From the NCBI RefSeq assembly GCF_029263785.1, contig NZ_JAJUFE010000017.1, forward strand, positions 1 to 44,361: DNA of 44,361 bases, in the 5' to 3' direction. Positions 38,390 through 44,361 of the stretch are shown here, in pieces. The DNA is from Pusillimonas sp. (GTDB lineage Bacteria; Pseudomonadota; Gammaproteobacteria; Burkholderiales; Burkholderiaceae_B). The notes beneath the pieces were generated by a model. It worked only from the letters and a program-made list of their open reading frames with translations. It had not been told where the DNA came from and did not search any database. A program made the translations under genes and the position numbers. How positions within the stretch are numbered: the first letter of the stretch is position 1; each line of letters starts with the position of its first letter.

Positions 38390-38836
38390 TCAAATTGGGT
38401 TACGAGTACCGGTGGATGGATCGGCTAGCGGTTCGAGCAGGACAAAGGCCATGGCCAGATCGCTTTCGTCGCTTAAAGAGATGTGGGCCGCGCCATAACG
38501 TGTGCAATACCATTCGGCCAGGGCGCCATCCAGCCTGACAACGGGGCGCCCCCCCGGGGCGTTCAGGGCCTGCATCAGACGCCATGACATCGGAGCATGC
38601 ATGCCCAGGCCTATCGCTTTGGAAAACGCCTCCTTGGCAGCAAACCGCGTTGCCAGATATCGCACACCGCGTGGCGGATCGCGCTGGAATCGGCGCTGAA
38701 ACACGGCCAGCTCCTGGTCACCCAGGATACGGTTCGCAAACTTGAACCCCTGACGCTCGAATACGCCACGCACACGATCGACCTTGACAATATCGGTGCC
38801 GATACCCGCAATGGCGACGGACGGAGGAAGTTCCAT
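38390..38836 (-). CDS. acpS: Holo-[acyl-carrier-protein] synthase
   Basis: Transfers 4'-phosphopantetheine from CoA to apo-ACP, which activates fatty-acid synthesis. The 148 residues carry both family motifs: GIGTDIVKVDRV at about 12-23 (metal-binding Asp) and FAAKEAFSKAIG at about 65-76 (Glu and Lys). It is slightly longer than E. coli AcpS (126), with an extended C-terminus. I start at ATG 38836 because GIGTDIV then falls at the usual place. pdxJ, a common neighbour in other proteobacteria, is replaced here by paaG upstream. Confidence 0.92.
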   Translation of the reverse strand: MELPPSVAIAGIGTDIVKVDRVRGVFERQGFKFANRILGDQELAVFQRRFQRDPPRGVRYLATRFAAKEAFSKAIGLGMHAPMSWRLMQALNAPGGRPVVRLDGALAEWYCTRYGAAHISLSDESDLAMAFVLLEPLADPSTGTRNPI

Positions 38837-38843
38837 GGCGCTG

Positions 38844-39632
38844 TTACCTGCCCTTGAACACCGGAGCGCGCTTGGCCAGGAAGGCCTGAACACCCTCCTG
38901 ATAGTCCTCGGTGGTTCCAAGTTCGCGTATCAGGTCTCGCTCAAGATCGAGCTGCTGCTCGAGTGTGTTGTCAAGGCTTTGATTCAGCGCCAGCTTGGTG
39001 GCGGCCAGACCCTTGGTGGGCGCGGTAGAAAAGTGCGCGGCCAGCTCTTGCAAGCGGGCATCGAACTGGTCGTCGGGTACGCATTCCCAGATCAAGCCCC
39101 ACTGCGCGGCTTTCTCGGCGCTAAGCTTGTCGCCCAACATGGCCAGACCCATGGCCCGGGCTGAACCAACAAGGCGTGGCAAAGCGTAGGTGCCGCCCGT
39201 ATCGGGCAAGAGGCCAAGACGGCAGAATGGCTCGATGAAACTGGCTGACGCCTTGGCGATGACAATATCGCCGGCCAACGCAAGATTGGCGCCTGCCCCT
39301 GCCGCCACGCCATTTACACCCACCACGACCGGCATCGGCAAAGCGCGCAAGCGCTTGACCAGTGGCCCGTAATACTTTTCGATGCTCATGCCCAGGTCAA
39401 GCGGCGGATCACCTTCTTTAACGACCCGCTGCGATAAATCCTGACCTGCGCAGAACCCCCTGCCCGCTCCGGTAAGAACCAGCACCCGGGCGCCCTCTTT
39501 CTCGACCCGGCCGACGGCGTCAGCGACTTCGGCATGCATGTCGGCGGTGAAACTGTTGAGTTTCTCGGGCCGGTTGAGCGTCAGGCGGGCAATGCCGCCT
39601 TCAAGTTCGAAAAGTATATTGTTGTAGGTCAT
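38844..39632 (-). CDS. paaG: Enoyl-CoA hydratase/isomerase, PaaG-like
   Basis: A 262-residue crotonase-fold enzyme. The oxyanion-hole segments are [10 protein letters not shown] at about 56-65 and [16 protein letters not shown] near 109-124. [17 protein letters not shown], with the catalytic Asp, is characteristic of PaaG, the ring-epoxide isomerase of phenylacetyl-CoA breakdown. No other paa gene is near, so a general beta-oxidation isomerase role is possible. Its ATG overlaps the orn stop by 4 nt and acpS follows after 7 nt, an unusual operon setting for a phenylacetate gene. Confidence 0.85.
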   Translation of the reverse strand: MTYNNILFELEGGIARLTLNRPEKLNSFTADMHAEVADAVGRVEKEGARVLVLTGAGRGFCAGQDLSQRVVKEGDPPLDLGMSIEKYYGPLVKRLRALPMPVVVGVNGVAAGAGANLALAGDIVIAKASASFIEPFCRLGLLPDTGGTYALPRLVGSARAMGLAMLGDKLSAEKAAQWGLIWECVPDDQFDARLQELAAHFSTAPTKGLAATKLALNQSLDNTLEQQLDLERDLIRELGTTEDYQEGVQAFLAKRAPVFKGR

Positions 39633-40174
39633 AGTTTTATGAAATGCTCGCGATAGTGCTTGAGCTCTTCGATGGATTCATAAATATCAGCAAGGGCCTC
39701 GTGTCGGCTTTGCTTGACAAAGCTGCGGTATACCTCGGGCTTCCAGCGCAAGGCCAGCTCCTTCAATGTACTGACATCCAGATTGCGATAATGGAAGAAT
39801 GCTTCGAGCCTGGGCATGTACTTGACCAGGAAACGACGGTCTTGTCCAACCGTATTGCCGCACAGGGGTGATTTTCCGGCGGGCACATATTGGGTCAGAA
39901 ATTCTAGCAGTTGTTCTTCGGCCTGCTCTTCGGTAATGGTCGAGGCACGCACCTTGTCGGTCAACCCGCTCTTGCCATGTGTGGATGTATTCCATTTGTC
40001 CATGGCATTGAGCAATTCGTCGCTTTGGTGAATGACAACAACCGGCCCCTCCGCCACAAAAGTAAGGTCGGGTTCGGTGACCACGACCGCTGCTTCGATG
40101 ATGCGTTCCTTTTCTGGATCGAGTCCTGTCATTTCCAGGTCGAGCCATACCAAACGCTGTTCATTAACCGCCAT
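39629..40174 (-). CDS. orn: Oligoribonuclease
   Basis: DEDDh 3'-5' exonuclease that degrades two-residue RNAs, including pGpG from cyclic-di-GMP turnover. The 181 residues match E. coli Orn (181). Exo I has the metal ligands in [11 protein letters not shown] at about 10-20, Exo II is in the [11 protein letters not shown] segment, and Exo III has SRHEALADI with the catalytic His and Asp. The start is ATG 40174. It is the first gene of the seven-gene operon and is divergent from the Ste24 gene with 49 bp between. Confidence 0.95.
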   Translation of the reverse strand: MAVNEQRLVWLDLEMTGLDPEKERIIEAAVVVTEPDLTFVAEGPVVVIHQSDELLNAMDKWNTSTHGKSGLTDKVRASTITEEQAEEQLLEFLTQYVPAGKSPLCGNTVGQDRRFLVKYMPRLEAFFHYRNLDVSTLKELALRWKPEVYRSFVKQSRHEALADIYESIEELKHYREHFIKL

Positions 40175-40223
40175 ATAATCCTTCCTTAAAAGAGGGATTT
40201 TCTCATACCTGCCGGTAGCCTAT

Positions 40224-41471
40224 ATGTTTACACTGTGGTTCATCGCTTTTCTGTTCGCTGATCTGGCCACCCGTGCCTGGGTGGCATCGCGCCAAATGCG
40301 CCATGTGCTGCGGCACCGTGACCAGGTTCCCCCCGAGTTTTCAGACCGCATCAGCCTGCGCAGTCACCAACGTGCCGCCGACTATACACTGGCCAAGGTT
40401 CGACTGGGCATGGTCGAAACCGTAGTCGAAGCCTGTGTCCTTGTCGCGCTGACCCTGCTGGGGGGACTGCAATGGCTCGACTTGTATTGGGGACGAACCA
40501 TCGACTCGGAAATCTGGCGTCAATTGGCTCTGATCGGTTCTGTGGTAGCCATCATCAGCCTGGTCAATCTGCCCTTTGCGATCTGGCGAAAATTCAAGCT
40601 CGAAGCACGCTTCGGCTTCAATCGTGTAACACCTGGATTGTTTGCCAGCGATCTGCTCAAGGGACTGGTTCTCACCCTGGTGCTTGGAACGCCTCTGGTA
40701 GCCTTGGTGCTGTGGGTCATGGGCAATGCCGGGCCTCACTGGGTATGGTGGGCGTGGGCAGTATGGGTCGCGTTCAATTTTCTGGTGATCTGGCTTTTTC
40801 CTACCGTTATCGCACCCCTGTTCAACAAGTTCACCCCATTACAGGATCAGACCGTTGCCGACCGGGTCAACGCGTTGGCACATCGATGCGGCTTTCAGCT
40901 AAACGGCTTGTTCGTGATGGATGGCTCGAAACGTTCGGCGCATGGCAACGCGTACTTTACGGGCTTCGGTCGCAACCGCCGCATCGTATTCTTCGACACC
41001 TTGCTGTCGCGGCTCAATCCCGTCGAGATCGAAGCCGTGCTGGCACATGAACTGGGTCACTTTAAACATCGGCACATCATCAAGCGGATGGCCGTGAGCT
41101 TTGGCGTTGCGCTGATCTTCTTCGCTGTGCTGGGATGGCTGTCGCAGCAGGTGTGGTTTTACACCGGGCTGGGTGTCATTCCCCAACTGGGACGCCCCAA
41201 CGATGCGCTTGCCCTTATCTTGTTCTTCCTGGCGATGCCCGTCTTCACATTTTGGGTGACTCCGCTTGCAAGCTGGTTTTCGCGACGCGATGAGTTCCAG
41301 GCCGATCAATATGCTGCTCGACAATCATCCGCCGACGCTCTGATATCGGCCTTGGTCAAGTTATACGACGACAACGCCGCCACGCTTACGCCCGACCCTG
41401 TGCATTCGGCCTTTTACGACAGCCACCCACCCGCCGCCTTGCGCATTCAGAAGTTGCGGCATGAGGCCTGA
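40224..41471 (+). CDS. Ste24-type membrane metalloprotease (M48 family)
   Basis: A 415-residue integral membrane protease resembling the CAAX prenyl protease Ste24 rather than the shorter HtpX. About six or seven helices are visible. The zinc site is H275-E-x-x-H279 (HELGH), and the third ligand Glu is in RRDEFQAD. An extended N-terminal helical region precedes the M48 domain. Bacteria lack CAAX substrates, so the role is presumably membrane protein quality control. The stop overlaps the assigned rsgA start by 11 nt, which implies coupling. Confidence 0.9.
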   Translation: MFTLWFIAFLFADLATRAWVASRQMRHVLRHRDQVPPEFSDRISLRSHQRAADYTLAKVRLGMVETVVEACVLVALTLLGGLQWLDLYWGRTIDSEIWRQLALIGSVVAIISLVNLPFAIWRKFKLEARFGFNRVTPGLFASDLLKGLVLTLVLGTPLVALVLWVMGNAGPHWVWWAWAVWVAFNFLVIWLFPTVIAPLFNKFTPLQDQTVADRVNALAHRCGFQLNGLFVMDGSKRSAHGNAYFTGFGRNRRIVFFDTLLSRLNPVEIEAVLAHELGHFKHRHIIKRMAVSFGVALIFFAVLGWLSQQVWFYTGLGVIPQLGRPNDALALILFFLAMPVFTFWVTPLASWFSRRDEFQADQYAARQSSADALISALVKLYDDNAATLTPDPVHSAFYDSHPPAALRIQKLRHEA

Positions 41472-42378
41472 TCCATCGATGAAGCAAGGCCGGATCATTG
41501 CGGCCCACGGACGTCATTACACGGTCGAGTTTGCCGACGGCACCACCCGACAATGCTTTCCTCGTGGAAAAAAATCAGGCCCTGCCGTAGGCGACCATGT
41601 AGTGATTCGCCTACAAGGCGAAACCGAAGGCGTCATCGAAGAAATTAAAGAAAGAAAGAATCTGGTCTATCGCTCGGACGACATGCGCACCAAGCAGTTC
41701 GCGGCGAACGTTGATCAGTTGCTGATTGTCGTGGCAGTTGAGCCCGCCTTTTCCATGGAGCTTATCGGTCGCGCCCTGGTCGCTGCCAGTCACGCCGATA
41801 TTTCACCCATCATCATCCTTAACAAGGCCGACATTCAGCAGGGCTTCGAGCAGGCCCGGGATCGCCTGCAGCAGTTGGCTGTCGTTTACGACCCGGCGAT
41901 TCCGGTTGTTCCTACTCACGCCCTGGACACTGCGGCTACCGCCTCAACCCTGTTGCCCTATCTGCGCGGCCGTTGCAGTTTGCTGCTGGGACAAAGTGGA
42001 ATGGGTAAATCAAGCTTGCTGAATGCTTTGGTACCCCAAGCCCAGGCAGCGACGCAAGAACACTCGATTGCCCTGGATGCGGGCCGGCACACGACAACTT
42101 CAACCCGTTTGTATCACCTGCCCAATGCAGACGGATCCATCATCGATTCGCCGGGTTTCCAGAATTTCGGCCTGTATCATCTGACCCCGGCCGATATCGA
42201 GCGCGGATTTCCCGAGTTTGTACGCCACGCCGGGCAATGTCGCTTCTACAACTGCTCGCACAGGCACGAGCCCGGATGCGCCGTACTGGCGGCACTCAAG
42301 CAGGGCACGATACATGCGGAAAGGCATGAACTGTACCAGCGCATTCTGTCTGAAATCGAAGAGAAAGATCGCTATTGA
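41461..42378 (+). CDS. rsgA: Ribosome small subunit-dependent GTPase RsgA
   Basis: Circularly permuted GTPase that checks late 30S subunit maturation. An N-terminal OB domain (about 8-70) is followed by G4 NKAD, then G1 GQSGMGKSS and G3 DSPGF in permuted order. The C-terminal zinc site is C-x4-C-x-H-x5-C in RFYNCSHRHEPGCAV. It is 305 residues from ATG 41461, or 299 from ATG 41479; the latter may fit the family N-terminus better, and neither has a strong ribosome-binding site. It follows the Ste24 gene with overlap and converges on the Nudix gene. Confidence 0.93.
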   Translation: MRPDPSMKQGRIIAAHGRHYTVEFADGTTRQCFPRGKKSGPAVGDHVVIRLQGETEGVIEEIKERKNLVYRSDDMRTKQFAANVDQLLIVVAVEPAFSMELIGRALVAASHADISPIIILNKADIQQGFEQARDRLQQLAVVYDPAIPVVPTHALDTAATASTLLPYLRGRCSLLLGQSGMGKSSLLNALVPQAQAATQEHSIALDAGRHTTTSTRLYHLPNADGSIIDSPGFQNFGLYHLTPADIERGFPEFVRHAGQCRFYNCSHRHEPGCAVLAALKQGTIHAERHELYQRILSEIEEKDRY

Positions 42379-42435
42379 CATGCTTGAACTGCCGCATGGC
42401 CGATCGATCTGCAGCGGGGCCACTTGTGCGCAGCA

Positions 42436-43173
42436 TTACAGTTTGCTTTGGGCGGCAGACAGGAAGTGGTAGAAGTTACGGATCAGGGCGGCGGTAGCGC
42501 CCCAGATGAAATAGTTCTTCCAGGGCATCGAAAAATAAAACCGATGGCCTCCGTCAGGCAGATGAGCGCGATGCAGAAAATGGTTCGCCGGATCCATCAG
42601 AAAAGAAAGGGGTACCTCGAACACCTCGGCCACTTCGGTCAGGTCGGGCCTGATGGTGAATCCGGGCCGCACGTACCCTATTACCGGCTTCATGGTAAAG
42701 CGGGTGGAAGTCAAAAAGCCTGGCTGTGTACCTATAAGTTGTATGTAGTCGGATGTAACGCCGATTTCTTCTTGTGTTTCTCGCAAGGCCGCAGCCACAG
42801 CGTCCTGGTCAGTGGATTCGATTCGACCGCCCGGAAAACAGATCTGACCGGCATGGTCGTACAGATGCGAGGCGCGCCGGGTAAACAGAAGATGCAAGCC
42901 GTCAGGGCGCTGGACCAGAGGAACAAACACAGCCGCCTGGACGATACCAATGAGATCGAGGGTGTCTGCCTGAAAACTTTCCGTGAAAACGGGTTCGACT
43001 TGCCAATCGACCGGGCTTGTAAACGCTTTCTGGATAAAGTCCAGCTCCAACGTTGCGTTGTTTAAAGGCAACAAAATATCGGACAGCGGCACAATGGGCT
43101 GGGTTTGAGGATCGAACCCCGGTACTACTACCGTGCGTTTGACGGACCGGGAATGCGGTAGGTTTCGCTCCAT
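42436..43173 (-). CDS. CoA pyrophosphatase (Nudix, NudL-like)
   Basis: A 245-residue Nudix hydrolase. The Nudix box G-x5-E-x7-REVQEEXG is met by GGRIESTDQDAVAAALRETQ and the following EEIGV at 115-139. Just before it, LLFTRRASHLYDHAGQICFP at 95-114 is the extra motif of CoA pyrophosphatases. It is expected to split CoA or acyl-CoA into phosphopantetheine and 3',5'-ADP. An 80-residue N-terminal extension is longer than in E. coli NudL (192 aa). The gene lies downstream of rplS on the same strand, beyond a terminator. Confidence 0.88.
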   Translation of the reverse strand: MERNLPHSRSVKRTVVVPGFDPQTQPIVPLSDILLPLNNATLELDFIQKAFTSPVDWQVEPVFTESFQADTLDLIGIVQAAVFVPLVQRPDGLHLLFTRRASHLYDHAGQICFPGGRIESTDQDAVAAALRETQEEIGVTSDYIQLIGTQPGFLTSTRFTMKPVIGYVRPGFTIRPDLTEVAEVFEVPLSFLMDPANHFLHRAHLPDGGHRFYFSMPWKNYFIWGATAALIRNFYHFLSAAQSKL

Positions 43174-43246
43174 AGCTCCAATCGTAAGTACCCCTGACTG
43201 CGCTTACCTGATTTTGCCGCATTTAACGCATTTATACGGAAAGCGG

Positions 43247-43278
43247 CAAAAACAAAGGCACCGCTCGGGTGCCTTTGT
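43247..43278 (-). terminator. Rho-independent terminator of rplS
   Basis: On the minus strand an 11 bp stem ACAAAGGCACC / GGTGCCTTTGT (43278-43268 / 43262-43252) with a 5 nt loop leads into GTTTTTG. It lies 25 nt after the rplS stop. Confidence 0.88.
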
Positions 43279-43302
43279 GACTGGATACGGGCGAAACAGA
43301 GC

Positions 43303-43689
43303 TTATGCTTCTGCTTTTTTGTCGGCCCGGCGAACCAGTTTCTCTTTGATGCGTGCAGATTTACCCGAACGGCTACGCAGGTAATAAAGTTTAGCACGGC
43401 GGACATCGCCACGGCGCTTGACTTCGATAGACGCGATTTGCGGTGAGTAAAGCTGGAAGGTACGTTCGATAGCTTCGCCAGAAGAGATCTTGCGAACGAT
43501 GAACGACGAATTAAGACCGCGATTGCGCTTGGCAATGACGACGCCTTCGTATGCCTGGACACGCTTGCGTGTACCTTCGACTACGTTGACGTTGACGACG
43601 ACGGTGTCGCCGGGGCCAAATTCAGGCTTGGGCTCGCCGCCGGTAAGGCGGTTGATTTCTTCCTGCTCGAGTGTTGCGATTAAGTCCAC
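43303..43689 (-). CDS. rplS: 50S ribosomal protein L19 (GTG start)
   Basis: Large-subunit protein at the 30S-50S interface. The 128 residues start at a GTG (43689) with AGGAG 6 nt upstream. Conserved [16 protein letters not shown] and [11 protein letters not shown] are present, and the last residues are a short basic-acidic tail. In most proteobacteria it is the last gene of rpsP-rimM-trmD-rplS. Here no trmD precedes it within at least 670 bp; it has its own promoter and a leader of about 160 nt. Confidence 0.97.
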   Translation of the reverse strand: MDLIATLEQEEINRLTGGEPKPEFGPGDTVVVNVNVVEGTRKRVQAYEGVVIAKRNRGLNSSFIVRKISSGEAIERTFQLYSPQIASIEVKRRGDVRRAKLYYLRSRSGKSARIKEKLVRRADKKAEA

Positions 43690-43770
43690 GGTGGGCTCCT
43701 GATTTCATCGAAAACGACCTTTTATTACTGCAAGCAAGCGGCCTTACATAAAGCCCTGCTTTTGTTCTGC

Positions 43771-43862
43771 CCAAGCTGAAAAGCCCCTGTGTTGCAGGCT
43801 ATAAGCTTGGAAAGTACTACTTTAGGTCGCCAGAAGATGACGTTGCAAAACCCAGCATTATA
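43771..43862 (-). promoter_or_regulatory. rplS promoter -10 and structured leader
   Basis: A perfect TATAAT on the minus strand at 43857-43862 predicts a start near 43850 and a leader of about 160 nt. The -35 is not clear. Within the leader CCAAGCT (43810-43804) pairs with AGCTTGG (43777-43771), and AGCC/GGCT pair inside. The hairpin is a candidate L19 autoregulatory site. Confidence 0.5.
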
Positions 43863-43914
43863 CACCCTTGCCTGTGCCTTGGATACCACGCCGGGTGAAG
43901 GCAGAAAAAAATGC

Positions 43915-44118
43915 CTAAAACCCGCCAGCCGAACCCAGCCACATGAGCCCGGGGATTGTCGCGCCCCAGATGGCCACCAGACAAACATCGGCCAGCATGG
44001 CGCCACGGCTAAGGCTTTTTTTGGTGCTTGACGATGAGCCGACCTTGCCGGAGCGCGACCGGCGCGGCTGCTGAACGGGAGGAAAAGGCCATTTTGCAGG
44101 AGTTTGCGGTGAATTCAT
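43915..44118 (-). CDS. Small single-helix membrane protein, probably SOS-controlled
   Basis: A 67-residue protein of unknown family. Residues 1-39 are polar, Pro/Ser-rich and basic (RRSRSGK, KK, R). Residues 40-64 form one hydrophobic helix (MLADVCLVAIWGATIPGLMW) that ends two residues before the C-terminus GGF. By the positive-inside rule, the N-terminus should be cytoplasmic. Start ATG 44118 has only a weak ribosome-binding site. About 118 nt upstream is a promoter overlapped by two LexA-type boxes. The layout (SOS promoter, long structured leader, tiny membrane protein) resembles E. coli tisB, but there is no sequence similarity I can point to. Toxin, division inhibitor and unrelated roles remain open. 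Confidence 0.65.
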   Translation of the reverse strand: MNSPQTPAKWPFPPVQQPRRSRSGKVGSSSSTKKSLSRGAMLADVCLVAIWGATIPGLMWLGSAGGF

Positions 44119-44141
44119 GGTGTCGTCTCGCTATGATTGCA

Positions 44142-44200
44142 TGGTGTGCGCAAAGCCGTAGCCCGCATGACACAGGCCGCTTGAAAAACCCGGCACACCA
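44142..44200 (-). other. Stem in the leader of the small membrane protein gene
   Basis: TGGTGTGC (44142-44149) and GCACACCA (44193-44200) are perfect inverted arms enclosing 43 nt with further GC-rich pairing. The lower arm ends 23 nt before the ATG. The start of the same leader also holds a direct repeat AAACAGTGGT (minus strand, 15 nt apart). Confidence 0.5.
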
Positions 44201-44213
44201 CTGTTTTTAAAAC

Positions 44214-44271
44214 CACTGTTTATTTGAACAGCTGTATTCGATACTGTACGAAACAACAGTGTTTTTGGCAA
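44214..44271 (-). promoter_or_regulatory. SOS promoter with two LexA boxes
   Basis: CTGT-N8-ACAG occurs perfectly at 44216-44231 and 44244-44259, and a one-mismatch third copy starts at 44201. On the minus strand TTGCCA (44271-44266), a 17 nt spacer and TACAGT (44248-44243) form a good sigma-70 promoter. One box covers its -10; the other covers about +5 to +20. A plus-strand promoter (TTGAAC-17-TACGAA) is weaker, but a plus-strand gene beyond the window edge cannot be excluded. Confidence 0.75.
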
Positions 44272-44361
44272 GCATTTATTTGCAAGAACAACATCCCCGC
44301 CGCGCCCCTGAACGCCACCCCGGAAGCATAAACAGCACCCCTGCTCGCATCGTGCGCCAAC

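Noticed and set aside
44221-44361. Plus-strand SOS gene start at the right edge
   Set aside because: No start codon with a ribosome-binding site before the window ends, and the plus-strand promoter match is weaker than the minus-strand one; not excluded beyond the edge.

Overview
The window comes from a GC-rich betaproteobacterium, most likely of the Alcaligenaceae (relatives of Bordetella, Achromobacter and Pusillimonas). The evidence is protein sequence character and gene neighbourhoods: trxA-rho, an FNR-type regulator facing a cbb3 oxidase cluster, and uvrC-pgsA. I see no transposase, integrase, phage gene, rRNA, tRNA or CRISPR array. Nearly all of it is core chromosome; the novelty lies in the cbb3 cluster, the right edge and the intergenic DNA.

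Layout. 1-6543 (minus): the 5' part of dadA, a ferredoxin-linked flavin reductase, and parE-parC. 6941-10014 (plus): trxA, rho, gdhA, closed by a strong terminator. 10104-13919 (minus): a giant YhdP/AsmA-like envelope protein, divergent from glnE and gor (13995-18208, plus). queH (plus) converges on clpB (minus) across a large nested inverted repeat. A LysR regulator and fnr follow (22397-24245, plus).

24251-30827 (minus) is the cbb3 oxidase operon, in transcription order ccoI-like, ccoS, ccoN, ccoO, ccoQ, ccoP, ccoG, a short fixH, and an unidentified membrane protein. A perfect FNR box (TTGATCTAGATCAA) sits at the position of a class II activator, and the fnr gene abuts the operon's far end, so sensor and target form one low-oxygen module. 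The ccoI-like gene is the most striking object here: it keeps all eight membrane helices and the CPC motif of a copper P-type ATPase but has lost the metal-binding, actuator, phosphorylation and nucleotide domains.

31018-33427: aceA and queF diverge from a region holding a palindrome and an array of TATGAAA motifs. 33588-40174 (minus): a tightly packed operon orn-paaG-acpS-nagZ-uvrC-pgsA-MFS. 40224-42378 (plus): a Ste24-type protease and rsgA. 42436-43689 (minus): a CoA pyrophosphatase and rplS. At the right edge, two perfect LexA-type boxes (CTGT-N8-ACAG) overlap a minus-strand promoter that reads, through a structured leader of about 118 nt, into a 67-residue single-helix membrane protein. 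This looks like a DNA-damage-induced small membrane protein.

Several gene boundaries carry decayed tandem repeats of different unit length (13, 22, 23-24 and 25 nt), two of them starting exactly at a stop codon, which seems to be a habit of this genome. Translation starts were chosen by ribosome-binding site, homology and operon spacing; uncertain ones are flagged in the entries.
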